This document shows positions 53,867 to 62,874 of a stretch of 64,000 nt of DNA, one piece after another. Source of the DNA: Knoellia flava TL1 (lineage in GTDB: Bacteria > Actinomycetota > Actinomycetes > Actinomycetales > Dermatophilaceae); NCBI RefSeq assembly GCF_000768675.1, contig NZ_AVPI01000067.1, positions 62,001-126,000 of the forward strand. The letters are read 5' to 3'. Positions within the stretch are counted from its first letter, which is position 1, and each line of letters starts with the position of its first letter. The position numbers were made by a program, and so were the translations under genes. The notes under the pieces are model-generated. The model saw only the letters and a program-made list of their open reading frames with translations, was not told the origin of the DNA and ran no database searches.

Positions 53867-54427
53867 TCAGGCCGGCGCAACCGTCGACTCGTCGACGTCA
53901 CCGAGGTCGAGCGGCTCTCGGGGAGCCGTTCCTGGCTCGGGCACGAGGTCGCGGATGGCGAGCAGGTCGCGGGGCCAGATCTCCTCGGTCGTCGCCTCGA
54001 GCTCGTCCCGTCTCCACCAGTGGTGGGCCGTCATCGTCGCGAGCTCGACCTCGGTGTGCCCGGCGGTCGACACCTCGAACGACCTGCACCGGACGAACCA
54101 GAACTGCTCGTCCTGCGTGGTGACGACGTCGCTGTAGCCGTGGACGACCACCCGTGCGGCAAGCGGACCGACGAGGTCGTCCTCACCGATCGCGAGTCCG
54201 GTCTCCTCGGCGACCTCGCGCACGGCGGCCTGCAGGTCGCTCTCTCCCGGGTCGACCCCGCCGCCGGGGGTGATCCAGAAGACGGGGACGGGCGTGATGC
54301 CCGGGTCGCTGTCGCGGAAGAGCAGGATGCGGTCCTCCTCGTCGACGAGGAGGACCCGCATCGCCCGCCGCCGGTTGCGCGGGCGGGTGTCGGGTTCGGG
54401 AGCGGCGAGGACCGGCAGGCGCGTCAC
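53867..54427 (-). CDS. NUDIX hydrolase
   Basis: The protein has 186 residues. A complete Nudix box Gx5Ex7REUxEExGU is read in GGGVDPGESDLQAAVREVAEE. The rest (AMRVLLVDEEDRILLF, VPVFWITPGG) is the usual alpha/beta/alpha sandwich. The pyrophosphate substrate is unknown. The GTG start overlaps the stop of the phosphatase gene by 3 bases, so the two are coupled. Confidence 0.88.
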   Translation of the reverse strand: MTRLPVLAAPEPDTRPRNRRRAMRVLLVDEEDRILLFRDSDPGITPVPVFWITPGGGVDPGESDLQAAVREVAEETGLAIGEDDLVGPLAARVVVHGYSDVVTTQDEQFWFVRCRSFEVSTAGHTEVELATMTAHHWWRRDELEATTEEIWPRDLLAIRDLVPEPGTAPREPLDLGDVDESTVAPA

Positions 54428-55224
54428 GTCGTGAGCCGCGTGCGCAGCCGCTCGATGTCCCCGTCGGCCCAGCCCTGCTGGCTGAGCCACCCGGTCGCGC
54501 CGCCGAACTCCTCCTGAAGCGTGTCGAGGATCGTCTGCATCGTCTCGGGGCGGGGGCGCTGGTCGTCGACGCTCTGCTGGCGCAGGGCGGTGCCGTAGAG
54601 GTCGCGCGGCATGAGGCGGGCGATGATCTTCTCGATCCGCTCGCCGGTGAGCGCGTAGTCCTCGACGATGACCTCGTGCGGGACCCCGGCGACGGCAAGG
54701 GCGAGGGCGACGACCGTGCCTGTGCGGTCCTTGCCCGCGGCGCAGTGCACGACCGTGGCACCACTGCTGCGCGAGACGACGTCGAGGGCGGCGGAGACCG
54801 AGTCGGGCCGGGAGGCCAGGTAGCCGAGGTAGTGCTCGGACCAGAAGGTGGCATCCCGCACCGGTCGGGTCGAGTGCTCCGGCACGGCGAGCGCCTGCTC
54901 GGCGGTGACCGCACGCCCGTCGGCGAAGAGCGAGTGGTGGTGGTGCGTGAGCGACTCGACGTGCCAGAGCGGTCCCGGGCCCTCGGTGCTCACCTCGGTG
55001 TCGCTGCGCAGGTCGACGATGTCGCTCACGCCGAGGACCTCGACGACATGGCGGACGTCGTCCTCGCTGAGGTCCTGGAGGTTGTCGGAGCGGAGCAGCC
55101 GCAGCGGCTGGACGGTGCCGCCGTCGCGCGTGGGCAGCCCGCCCGAGTCGCGCATGTTGACGACCCCCTCGAGCTCGATCCAGCGCTCGGTGGCGGAGAC
55201 GTCGGGGATCCGGTTCTCGCTCAC
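54424..55224 (-). CDS. Tyrosine-protein phosphatase, dual-specificity-like
   Basis: The protein has 266 residues. The CX5R active site is C161-AAGKD-R167 (VVHCAAGKDRTG), as in the bacterial PtpB/Y_phosphatase3 family that acts on phosphotyrosine or phosphoinositides. The N-terminal VNMRDSGGLPTRDG motif also fits that family. A TACGAT -10 box (55231-55236, minus strand) lies 6 bases before the GTG start. It is followed by the overlapping Nudix gene. Confidence 0.88.
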   Translation of the reverse strand: MSENRIPDVSATERWIELEGVVNMRDSGGLPTRDGGTVQPLRLLRSDNLQDLSEDDVRHVVEVLGVSDIVDLRSDTEVSTEGPGPLWHVESLTHHHHSLFADGRAVTAEQALAVPEHSTRPVRDATFWSEHYLGYLASRPDSVSAALDVVSRSSGATVVHCAAGKDRTGTVVALALAVAGVPHEVIVEDYALTGERIEKIIARLMPRDLYGTALRQQSVDDQRPRPETMQTILDTLQEEFGGATGWLSQQGWADGDIERLRTRLTT

Positions 55225-55242
55225 GCCGCCATCGTAGGTCGC

Positions 55243-56181
55243 TCAGAGGTCGACGACGCTGCCGGCTCCGGCCGCCTCGGCGCGCTGCACCACGGCGTCG
55301 GCGACGACGAGGTCGGTGATTCCGGTGCCGAGGTTGGACACGACGAGGCGGCCCTCGGGCCGCCCCGACCGGAGCAGGTGACCGGTCCAAGCGGTCGCTG
55401 CGGGATATCCGTCGAGCTTGCCACGCACCTCCCGGACGGCCGCGAACTGTGCCGGGTCGTCGGATGCGAGCACCCCGGTGTCGGCCAGCCGGGCGTCGAC
55501 CGAGCTCGCGTAGTCGATCGGCAGGAGCAGGGCGTCCTCGCGCGGCCACGTCACCGGGATCGCCATGTCGGTGAGGCCGATCGAGAGGCCGGTGATGACC
55601 ACGTCGGCGTCGCGCACGGCGGCCTCCCGTGATGCCGACGGCACGACTCGTATGCCGGGTGCGACCTCTCGCGTCCGTGTCGCCAGGGTCTCGACCGCTT
55701 CACGCCGGCGGGCCCAGACATGGACCTCCTCATGGCCGAGCGCCTCGAGAACCCGCAGATGCGAGGCCGCCTGGACCCCGGCCCCGAGGAACGCGACCCG
55801 CGCGTCCGGTGGGGCGAGCGCGCGGACGCAGGCGCCGGTGACGGCGGCGGTACGCACCGCGGTGAGCTCGGCAGCCGGAAGGAGGGCGGACGGCATACCC
55901 GTCGTGCCGTCGTTGACGACCATGACGCCGGTCGCGGTCGGCAGGCCGCGGACCGGGTTGTCGGGGACGAGGCTGATCCACTTGCAGCCGAGCAGGCCGC
56001 GCTCCGGGTAGGCAGCCGGCATCGCGTTGGCGAACATGCCGGGGGAGGTGCGCACCGTGGGCTTGGGCGGGACGTCGGCGCGGCCCTCGGCGAGTGCCGT
56101 GAGGGCGTCCGCGACGAGGTCGACCACCTCGACGAGCGGTGGGAGGCAGGCACGCACGTCGGCGTCGGTAAGGATGCGCAC
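55243..56181 (-). CDS. Ornithine cyclodeaminase/mu-crystallin family protein
   Basis: The protein has 312 residues. An NAD-binding Rossmann motif (ARVAFLGAGVQAASHLRVLEAL) and the family's substrate-facing segment (LGCKWISLVPDNP) are present. Family members deaminate ornithine to proline, reduce ketimines or dehydrogenate alanine or lysine, so the exact reaction is open. The GTG at 56181 is supported by a TAGGTT -10 box (56189-56194, minus strand) 7 bases upstream; further upstream the frame runs into the structured repeat. Confidence 0.85.
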   Translation of the reverse strand: MRILTDADVRACLPPLVEVVDLVADALTALAEGRADVPPKPTVRTSPGMFANAMPAAYPERGLLGCKWISLVPDNPVRGLPTATGVMVVNDGTTGMPSALLPAAELTAVRTAAVTGACVRALAPPDARVAFLGAGVQAASHLRVLEALGHEEVHVWARRREAVETLATRTREVAPGIRVVPSASREAAVRDADVVITGLSIGLTDMAIPVTWPREDALLLPIDYASSVDARLADTGVLASDDPAQFAAVREVRGKLDGYPAATAWTGHLLRSGRPEGRLVVSNLGTGITDLVVADAVVQRAEAAGAGSVVDL

Positions 56182-56205
56182 GCGCGCCAACCTATCGGGC
56201 ACAAA

Positions 56206-56370
56206 GGTGAGGGCCTCGGAAAGTATGAGTTTCCGAGGCCCTCGACGAAACACGAACCGAAGTTCCTGTTTCGACGCTCCCACCGAAGTGGGGTCGTAGG
56301 ACATTTCTAGTCGCTCCGGTCCGGGTCCGCAAGCCCTTCGGGAAAGAATGTCCGGAGATTTTTGCGGCGC
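56206..56370. repeat. Structured intergenic repeat, copy 1
   Basis: A perfect 14-bp stem, GAGGGCCTCGGAAA and its complement around the loop GTATGAG (56209-56243), is followed by a second imperfect hairpin (CGACGAAACACGAAC with GTTCCTGTTTCGACG). The first 63 bases (56206-56268) are identical to copy 2; similarity then fades to about 56370. It is richer in A+T than the flanking genes. Confidence 0.85.
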
Positions 56371-56405
56371 GAATCCCGTTGTGGCACACCATGATCCGGC
56401 ACATT

Positions 56406-56570
56406 GGTGAGGGCCTCGGAAAGTATGAGTTTCCGAGGCCCTCGACGAAACACGAACCGAAGTTCCTGCTTCGACGCTCTCACCGAAGTGAGTGCGTAGG
56501 GGTATTTCTAGTCGCGGCTCCGGCGGGTGCGCAAGCCTTTCGGTCGAACTTCTCCGCGGAATCTTCTCGG
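56406..56570. repeat. Structured intergenic repeat, copy 2
   Basis: This copy begins exactly 200 bases after copy 1. It shares 63 identical bases (56406-56468) and about 90 percent identity by eye over the next 50, with the same two hairpins. It ends about 80 bases before the hemW start. The 467-base gap 56182-56648 contains these two units and no gene. Confidence 0.85.
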
Positions 56571-56648
56571 CGTCGGCGTGTCGCACTGGACACGCCGCCC
56601 GGCGACCTCCCGGCGGGCCCATCCCAGCGAGGGTGGGAGGATTCGTCG

Positions 56649-57875
56649 GTGCCCCGCCTGCCCGATGGAGATCCCGCACCCGCCTCCGGCGAGCTGCCCC
56701 CGGAGGCGCTCTCGGGGCTGGGGGGCCGGCCGTTCGGGATCTACCTGCACGTGCCGTTCTGCCGGGTGCGCTGCGGCTACTGCGACTTCAACACCTACAC
56801 GCTCACCGAGCTCGGGCCCGGGGCGAGCACGTCGACCTTCGCCGACACCGCACTGGCCGAGCTCGACCTCGCGGCCACCGTGCTCGGCGGCGGCGTGCCC
56901 CGCGTCGACACGGTGTTCGTCGGTGGCGGCACGCCCACGATGCTCCCGGCGGCCGACCTCGTGAGGGTCGTGGACGGCATACGCAAGCGGTTCGGTCTGG
57001 CCGACGACGTCGAGGTGACGACCGAGGCCAACCCCGACTCGGTGACGCCGGAGTCGCTGCGCGAGCTCGCCGACGGCGGGTTCACGCGGGTCTCGCTCGG
57101 CATGCAGTCGGCTGTCCCGCACGTCCTCGCCACGCTCGACCGGACCCACGACCCCGCGGGCGTCGGTCGGGCGGTCGCGGGGGCCCGTGACGCGGGGTTG
57201 GTCACGAGCGTCGACCTCATCTACGGCACGCCGGGAGAGTCGGTCAACGACTGGCGCCGCTCGCTCGACGCCGCCGTCGCGCTCGAGCCCGACCACGTGT
57301 CGGCCTATGCGCTCGTCGTCGAGGAGGGCACCAAGCTCGCGGCCCAGGTGCGCCGGGGTGAGGTCGAGCGGCCCGACGACGACGACGAGGCGACGAAGTA
57401 CGAGCTCGCCGACGAGGTGCTGTCCGCAGCCGGGTTCGGGTGGTACGAGGTGAGCAACTGGACCCGCACGCCGGCCGGGCGCTGCCGCCACAACGACGGC
57501 TACTGGACCGGCGGCGACTGGTGGGGAGTCGGTCCAGGCGGGCACAGCCACGTGGGCGGCGTGCGGTGGTGGAACGTCAAGCACCCCAGGGCGTATGCCG
57601 GCCGGCTCACGTCGGGTGCCTCGCCGGCGGCCGGGCGCGAGACGCTCACCGACGAGCAGGTGCGCGACGAGCGGGTGCTGCTCGGTGTCAGGGTGCGCGA
57701 CGGGCTCGTGGTCGACGACCTCGACGAGGTCGGTCGGCGTGCGGTGGCGGGTCTCGTCGCCGACGGTCTCGTCGACGGGACCGCCGCGGTCCGCGACCGG
57801 CGGGTCGTCCTCACCCTCCGTGGCCGGCTGCTCGCCGACACCGTCGTTCGCCGCCTCCTCGGCCTCGGCTCCTGA
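56649..57875 (+). CDS. hemW: Radical SAM heme chaperone HemW
   Basis: The protein has 408 residues. It is related to coproporphyrinogen III dehydrogenase but in this family carries heme to target proteins. The cluster cysteines are C38, C42 and C45 (CRVRCGYC), with VFVGGGTPTMLP and the HemW-type C-terminal domain. The extra HemN N-terminal residues and the fourth cysteine (CxxxCxxCxC) are absent; D46 follows C45. The GTG start at 56649 was chosen because upstream codons belong to the repeat. The lepA-hemW-hrcA order is conserved. Confidence 0.93.
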   Translation: MPRLPDGDPAPASGELPPEALSGLGGRPFGIYLHVPFCRVRCGYCDFNTYTLTELGPGASTSTFADTALAELDLAATVLGGGVPRVDTVFVGGGTPTMLPAADLVRVVDGIRKRFGLADDVEVTTEANPDSVTPESLRELADGGFTRVSLGMQSAVPHVLATLDRTHDPAGVGRAVAGARDAGLVTSVDLIYGTPGESVNDWRRSLDAAVALEPDHVSAYALVVEEGTKLAAQVRRGEVERPDDDDEATKYELADEVLSAAGFGWYEVSNWTRTPAGRCRHNDGYWTGGDWWGVGPGGHSHVGGVRWWNVKHPRAYAGRLTSGASPAAGRETLTDEQVRDERVLLGVRVRDGLVVDDLDEVGRRAVAGLVADGLVDGTAAVRDRRVVLTLRGRLLADTVVRRLLGLGS

Positions 57876-57900
57876 CCGAGAGCACGATGATCCGGGCCAA

Positions 57901-57976
57901 CTGGGCTCGCGAGCCCAGCTGCTGTTCCCGAGCCTCGTCAACAGGGCTCGGGTCGGCACGTGGGGCTCGCGAGCCC
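57901..57976. repeat. Three consecutive palindromes downstream of hemW
   Basis: CTGGGCTCGCGAGCCCAG (57901-57918) is a perfect palindrome without loop. CCCGAGCC/GGCTCGGG (57927-57934, 57945-57952) forms a second. GGGCTCGCGAGCCC (57963-57976) repeats the core of the first. They lie between hemW and the SDR gene, just before its -10 box. Confidence 0.8.
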
Positions 57977-58004
57977 TTCCGGCGGCACTCGTAGGGTGGC
58001 GCGC

Positions 58005-58772
58005 ATGACTGCCACGCACAGCCGCCGGCTCGAGGGCCGGACCGCGATCGTCACCGGAGCGAGCCGGGGCATCGGTCTCGCCATCGCCGAACGGCTCGTC
58101 GCCGAAGGGGCCCGCGTCTGCGTCACCGCCCGCAAGCAGGAGGCGCTCGACGCGGCGGTCGAGTCGCTCGGCGGCCCCGAGGTGGCCATGGCCGTCGCCG
58201 GGCGCGCCGACGACCCGGCGCACCAGGACGAGGTGCTCGCCGCGGTCGCCGAGAGGTTCGGACCCGTCGACCTGCTCGTCAACAACACCGGGATCAACCC
58301 GGCATACGGACGGCTCGTCGACCTCGACCTCGACGCGGCCCGCAAGATCGTCGAGGTCAACTGCATCGCGGCGCTGTCGTGGGTCCAGAAGGCGGTGCGG
58401 GCGGGACTCGAGGAGCGCGGCGGGGCGGTCGTCAACGTCTCGTCCGTCGCGGGGGTCCGCCCGGCGCCGGGCATCGGCTTCTACGGCGCGAGCAAGGCGA
58501 TGCTCACCCACCTCACCGAGGAGCTCGCGGTCGAGCTCGGTCCGACGGTGCGGGTCAACGCGGTCGCACCGGCCGTCGTCAAGACGCAGTTCGCGACGGC
58601 GCTCTACGAGGGGCGCGAGGAGAAGGTCGCGGCGGGCTACCCGCTCGGCCGGCTCGGTGTGCCCGACGACATCGCCGGGGTCGTCGCCTTCCTGCTCTCC
58701 GACGACGCGGCGTGGATGACCGGCCAGCTCGTCGTCGTCGACGGTGGCCTGCTCCTCAAGGGCGGCGTCTGA
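58005..58772 (+). CDS. Short-chain dehydrogenase/reductase, FabG-like
   Basis: The protein has 255 residues. The nucleotide-binding TGASRGIG starts at residue 17, NNTGIN follows, and the catalytic serine region (VVNVSSVAG) and Y160-x3-K164 (FYGASK) complete the active site. The C-terminal VVVDGGLLLKGG is typical. The substrate is unknown; the NADP-type glycine motif fits a 3-oxoacyl-reductase-like enzyme. A TAGGGT -10 box (57992-57997) lies 7 bases before the ATG. Confidence 0.88.
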   Translation: MTATHSRRLEGRTAIVTGASRGIGLAIAERLVAEGARVCVTARKQEALDAAVESLGGPEVAMAVAGRADDPAHQDEVLAAVAERFGPVDLLVNNTGINPAYGRLVDLDLDAARKIVEVNCIAALSWVQKAVRAGLEERGGAVVNVSSVAGVRPAPGIGFYGASKAMLTHLTEELAVELGPTVRVNAVAPAVVKTQFATALYEGREEKVAAGYPLGRLGVPDDIAGVVAFLLSDDAAWMTGQLVVVDGGLLLKGGV

Positions 58773-58838
58773 CCGACTGATTGCCCATCTGGGACAGGCC
58801 TCGCTGGCGCTCGGTGTCCCAGATGGGCAATCAGTCGG
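58773..58838. terminator. Perfect 24-bp inverted repeat between convergent genes
   Basis: Arms 58773-58796 and 58815-58838 are perfectly complementary over 24 bp (core GATTGCCCATCTGGGACA) with an 18-base loop. It begins at the base after the SDR stop and ends 20 bases before the stop of the convergent DUF4870 gene. It is a probable bidirectional terminator. Confidence 0.85.
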
Positions 58839-58858
58839 GTGCAGTCAGGGGGCGTGGC

Positions 58859-59512
58859 TCACTTGACGAAGGACGGCGTCATCGGCGGCGTCCACAGCTG
58901 GCCCTCGTTGGCGCGCAGCGCTCCGATGATGTGGAGCACGAACGCCACGGCGAGCGCGGCGAAGTAGGTGAGGAACCCGACGAGCACCAGCATGAGCGGT
59001 AGCGAGACGAGCAGGACGATGCCGGTGAGGATCTGGATGTTGAGCGAGTTCGCCGCGTGCTGGCGGACGAAGTCGCCTCGGTCCTTGTAGAGCACGTAGA
59101 TGACGAGCGAGCCGACGAAGCCGAGCAGGCCGGCGCTCAGCACCATCGCGACGAGCGGCACGAGGTGGGCGAACATGCCCCACTGCCGCTGCTGGGCCGG
59201 GTCGAGGACCTGCTGACCGTATGCCGTGGCCTGGCCGGGGTGGGTCGCTCTCGTCTGCGGGTAGCCGCCCTGCGGGTAGCCGCCCTGCGGGTAGGCCGGC
59301 TGCGGCGGGGGCTGGGAGTAGCCCTGACTGGGCGGGGGCGGCGGGACCGAGCCCTGCGGCGCGGGCGGCGGCGGGACCTGCCCCTGCGGAACCTGCGCCT
59401 GCGGAACCGCCTGGGGAGCCTGCGCCTGCGGCGCGGCCGGCTCGGTCGACGGGTCGGCGGTCGGGTCCGGACGGTGCTGTCCGTGGAACTCGGGGTCCGG
59501 AGTGGTGCTCAT
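58859..59512 (-). CDS. DUF4870 membrane protein with proline/glutamine-rich N-terminus
   Basis: The protein has 217 residues. Residues about 1-105 are low complexity, rich in P, Q, A and G with PQGGYPQGGYPQ repeats. Residues about 110-217 form the DUF4870 domain with three hydrophobic helices (LVPLVAMVLSAGLLGFVGSL, DFVRQHAANSLNIQIL, ALAVAFVLHIIGALRANEG). Function is unknown; the disordered cytoplasmic tail suggests protein interaction. An AGGAGG ribosome-binding site precedes the ATG. Confidence 0.85.
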   Translation of the reverse strand: MSTTPDPEFHGQHRPDPTADPSTEPAAPQAQAPQAVPQAQVPQGQVPPPPAPQGSVPPPPPSQGYSQPPPQPAYPQGGYPQGGYPQTRATHPGQATAYGQQVLDPAQQRQWGMFAHLVPLVAMVLSAGLLGFVGSLVIYVLYKDRGDFVRQHAANSLNIQILTGIVLLVSLPLMLVLVGFLTYFAALAVAFVLHIIGALRANEGQLWTPPMTPSFVK

Positions 59513-59685
59513 GGTGTCCTCCTTCAGGGGACGGGGTGCTGTCACCCAGTCAAACCCATCGCAGCCCTCGTTGATCCCCACTTCGGGGTGCGTTCGGGGT
59601 GCGGTCAGGGGTGACCCTGCCGCGGGAGGCGCGCTGACGTCACGGGAGGCGCGTCGACGGCATACGAGGTCTGGGTCGGCGACCG

Positions 59686-60558
59686 TCAGGGCGCGGTGAC
59701 GAAGTCGATGAGCTCCTCGACGCGACCGAGGAGGGACGGCTCGAGGTCGGCGTAGGAACGCACGGTGCCGAGGATCTGCTTCCACGCGCGGGCGATGTCG
59801 GCCTGGGTGTCGTGCGGCCAGCCGAGGTGGGCGCAGATGCCGTGCTTCCACGACGTGCCGTGCGGGATGACCGGCCAGGCGTCCATGCCCAGCCGCTGCG
59901 GACGCACCGACTGCCACACGTCGACATAGGGGTGGCCGACGATGAGCACGTGCGGGGCGTAGGGCTGGAGCCGCGAGGCCGCCTCGACGACGCGCGTCTC
60001 CTTCGTGCCGGGGACGAGGTGGTCGACGAGGACGCCCATGCGCCGGCCGGAACCGGGGGCGAAGTCGCGGATCGCGGCCTCGAGGTCGTCGACGCCGTCG
60101 AGGGGCTCGACGACGACGCCCTCGACGCGCAGGTCGTGGCCCCAGACCTTCTCGACGAGTTCGGCGTCGTGGGTGCCCTCGACGAAGATCCGCGAGGCGC
60201 TCGCGACCTTGGCCTTGACGCCCTGGACGGTGCGCGAGCCGCTCGCGGTGCGCGACGCCGCCTGGCGCGCCTCGGCGAGACGCGCGCTGTTCGCCGCCTC
60301 GGGCTTCGTCAGCGTCACCGGCCGACCGTCGACGTGGAAGCCCGGCCCCAGCGGGAAGGCCTTGGTGCGGCCGCGACGGTCCTCGAGGTGCACGACGTGG
60401 ATGCCACCGGCCTTCTCGACGCGCACGACCGCGCCGACCCACCCGGTCTCGACGTCCTCGACGACGACGCCGTTCTCGGCGGCGAGCGGGGTGGAGCGCC
60501 CGCCGCGGGGTGCCTTCCAGTCGCCTGCGAGCACGTCCGAGCCGTAGCGATCAGTCAC
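59686..60558 (-). CDS. DUF3097 family protein
   Basis: The protein has 290 residues and belongs to the actinobacterial DUF3097 family. Features are [20 protein letters not shown], a small beta domain ([23 protein letters not shown]), and a region resembling a Toprim/nuclease-like fold ([34 protein letters not shown]). Function is unknown. It diverges from hrcA; a TACCCT -10 box (60566-60571, minus strand) is 7 bases before its GTG start and lies 9 bases from the CIRCE element, so HrcA could affect it too. Confidence 0.85.
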   Translation of the reverse strand: MTDRYGSDVLAGDWKAPRGGRSTPLAAENGVVVEDVETGWVGAVVRVEKAGGIHVVHLEDRRGRTKAFPLGPGFHVDGRPVTLTKPEAANSARLAEARQAASRTASGSRTVQGVKAKVASASRIFVEGTHDAELVEKVWGHDLRVEGVVVEPLDGVDDLEAAIRDFAPGSGRRMGVLVDHLVPGTKETRVVEAASRLQPYAPHVLIVGHPYVDVWQSVRPQRLGMDAWPVIPHGTSWKHGICAHLGWPHDTQADIARAWKQILGTVRSYADLEPSLLGRVEELIDFVTAP

Positions 60559-60580
60559 CTGCGCGAGGGTAGACGTAGAA

Positions 60581-60607
60581 TTGGCACTCACCAAGCATGA
60601 GTGCCAG
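60581..60607. promoter_or_regulatory. CIRCE operator upstream of hrcA
   Basis: TTGGCACTC-N9-GAGTGCCAG matches the CIRCE consensus TTAGCACTC-N9-GAGTGCTAA with the inverted repeat fully symmetrical except its last base pair. It directly follows a TAGAAT -10 box (60575-60580) and precedes the hrcA ribosome-binding site, so HrcA would block its own transcription. Confidence 0.93.
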
Positions 60608-60628
60608 CAACGGGAGGAGGTGTCGCGC

Positions 60629-61660
60629 GTGAGTGAGGACCGTCGGCTCGCGGTGCTGCGAGCGATCGTCCAGGACTACGTCGAGACGTCCGAGCCAGTG
60701 GGATCCAAGGCCCTGCTCGAGCGCCACTCGCTCGGGGTGTCCGCCGCAACCGTGCGCAACGACATGGCCGTCCTCGAGGAGGAGGGGCTCATCGCCGCCC
60801 CGCACACGAGCGCCGGCCGCATACCCACGGACGCGGGCTACCGGCTCTTCGTCGACCGGCTCAGCACGGTCAAGCCGCTGAGCGGCCCGGAGCGCAAAGC
60901 CATCAGCACGCTGCTCGACGGAGCCGTCGACCTCGACGACGTCGTCGACCGCACCGTCCGGCTCCTCGCATCGCTGACCCGCCAGGTCGCCGTCGTCCAG
61001 TACCCCTCGCTCACGCGGTCCTCGGTCCGCCACATCGAGCTCGTGCCGCTGGGCGCCTCGCGACTGCTCGTCGTCCTCATCACGACGACCGGCCGGGTCG
61101 AGCAGCGCATCCTCGAGACCGGCATGGACCTCGCCGACCCCGAGTCCGAGCGGATGCTCGCCTCGCTCCGCTCCGACGTCAACGGCGCGACCGTCGGCAA
61201 GACGCTCGCCGACGCCGCCGGCGGTCTGGGCGAGCTCCCGACGCAGGTCGACCCCGCCGCGCGCGGGCTCCTCGCCGCGATCGCCGCCGAGCTCACCGAG
61301 GTCCTCGTCGAGCAGCGCGAGGAGCGGGTCGTCATGGCCGGCACCTCCAACCTCGTCCGTTCGGGCGAGGACTTCCCGAGCTCGATCGGGCCCGTCCTCG
61401 AGGCCCTCGAGGAGCACGTCGTCCTCCTCAAGCTGCTTGGTACCGTGACCGAGCAGGGCTCCGCCGTCGCCGTCCGCATCGGCGCCGAGAACCCGTATGC
61501 CGGCCTGCAGACGACGTCGCTCGTCACCTCGGGCTACGGCGCGGGTTCCGACCTCGTCGCCGGTCTCGGCGTCGTGGGCCCGACCCGGATGGACTACCCG
61601 ACGACGATGGCGGCCGTGCGCGCCGTCGCGACGTACGTCAGCCGCATCCTCGCGGAATGA
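60629..61660 (+). CDS. hrcA: Heat-inducible transcription repressor HrcA
   Basis: The protein has 343 residues. It represses class I heat-shock genes through CIRCE. The N-terminal winged helix ([47 protein letters not shown]) and the HrcA core ([39 protein letters not shown]) are clear. The GTG at 60629 is preceded by GGGAGGAGG at 8 bases. It probably forms an operon with dnaJ (77 bp downstream). Confidence 0.96.
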   Translation: MSEDRRLAVLRAIVQDYVETSEPVGSKALLERHSLGVSAATVRNDMAVLEEEGLIAAPHTSAGRIPTDAGYRLFVDRLSTVKPLSGPERKAISTLLDGAVDLDDVVDRTVRLLASLTRQVAVVQYPSLTRSSVRHIELVPLGASRLLVVLITTTGRVEQRILETGMDLADPESERMLASLRSDVNGATVGKTLADAAGGLGELPTQVDPAARGLLAAIAAELTEVLVEQREERVVMAGTSNLVRSGEDFPSSIGPVLEALEEHVVLLKLLGTVTEQGSAVAVRIGAENPYAGLQTTSLVTSGYGAGSDLVAGLGVVGPTRMDYPTTMAAVRAVATYVSRILAE

Positions 61661-61737
61661 CCGGGTGACTCCCGGACCTTGCACCTTGTGCCGCTTCCCC
61701 TGAACCGAACAGCCCCCAGCGAAGGACGTCCACCGAA

Positions 61738-62871
61738 GTGAACGACTACTACGCCGACCTCGGCGTGGCCCGTGACGCGACCGCCGACGACATCAAGAAG
61801 GCCTACCGTCGCGCGGCCCGCAAGCTCCACCCCGACGTCAACCCCGGCCCCGAGGCCGAGGAGCAGTTCAAGAAGGTCTCGCAGGCCTACGACGTGCTCT
61901 CCGACGCCGAGAAGAAGCGCAGCTACGACATGGGCGCCGACCCGTATGCCGGTGCCGGCGCTGCGGGCTTCGGGCAGGGCTTCTCGTTCAGCGACGTCAT
62001 GGACGCGTTCTTCGGAGCCGGTGCCGGTGCAGCGCAGGGCCGCGGTCCGCGCTCGCGCCAGAGCCGCGGCCAGGACGCCCTTGTGCGCCTCGACCTCGAC
62101 CTCGTCGACGCCGTCTTCGGCGCCGAGAAGGACCTGACGATCGACACCGCCGTCGGCTGCTCCACCTGCCACGGCGAGGGCACCCAGCCGGGCACCGGCA
62201 CCCGCACCTGTGACGTCTGCCAGGGGCAGGGCCAGGTGCAGAGCGTCCAGCGCAGCTTCCTCGGCCAGGTCATGACCTCGCGTCCCTGCGTCAACTGCCA
62301 GGCGACCGGTCAGGTCATCGAGGCGCCCTGCTACGAGTGCTCCGGCGACGGCCGGGTCCGCACGCGCCGCACGCTGACGATCCGCGTGCCCGCGGGTGTC
62401 GACACCGGCACCCGCATCCAGCTCGCCGGCGAGGGCGAGGTCGGCCCGGGCGCCGGGCCCGCCGGTGACCTCTACGTCGAGGTCGCGGTCCGTCGTGACG
62501 AGCGCTTCCAGCGCCAGGGCGACGACCTCCACGCCACGCTCGAGCTGCCGATGACGGCCGCCGCGCTCGGTGCGACGGTCCCGTTCGAGACCTTTGACGG
62601 CGAGCAGGAGCTCGACGTCCGCGCCGGCATCCAGTCGGGGGAGCAGATCCGTCTCCGCGGGCTCGGCGTCACCCACCTGCGCGGGTCTGGGCGCGGCGAC
62701 ATCGTCGTCCACGCCATGGTCGCCACGCCGTCGAAGCTCACCTCCGAGCAGGAGGACCTGCTCCGTCGGCTCGCCGCCCTGCGCGGGGAGGAGAAGCCGA
62801 CCGGGCACATCGCGGACCCGACCGACGGGTCGATCTTCGGCAAGCTGCGCGACGCCTTCAAGGCCCGCTGA
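61738..62871 (+). CDS. dnaJ: Molecular chaperone DnaJ (DnaJ2 type)
   Basis: This Hsp40 co-chaperone of 377 residues stimulates DnaK. The J domain carries H31-P32-D33. A short G/F region follows, and four CxxCxGxG zinc motifs are read as [24 protein letters not shown] and CYECSGDG; the third has A in place of the first G. C-terminal substrate-binding barrels complete it. As the hrcA-linked copy it corresponds to actinobacterial DnaJ2, distinct from the dnaK-grpE-linked DnaJ1. The start is a GTG. Confidence 0.96.
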   Translation: MNDYYADLGVARDATADDIKKAYRRAARKLHPDVNPGPEAEEQFKKVSQAYDVLSDAEKKRSYDMGADPYAGAGAAGFGQGFSFSDVMDAFFGAGAGAAQGRGPRSRQSRGQDALVRLDLDLVDAVFGAEKDLTIDTAVGCSTCHGEGTQPGTGTRTCDVCQGQGQVQSVQRSFLGQVMTSRPCVNCQATGQVIEAPCYECSGDGRVRTRRTLTIRVPAGVDTGTRIQLAGEGEVGPGAGPAGDLYVEVAVRRDERFQRQGDDLHATLELPMTAAALGATVPFETFDGEQELDVRAGIQSGEQIRLRGLGVTHLRGSGRGDIVVHAMVATPSKLTSEQEDLLRRLAALRGEEKPTGHIADPTDGSIFGKLRDAFKAR

Positions 62872-62874
62872 TGT

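Noticed and set aside
56182-56648. Peptides encoded by the duplicated repeat upstream of hemW on either strand
   Set aside because: Both strands are open because the units are short and duplicated. Hairpins, not codons, explain the conserved bases, and no start signal fits.
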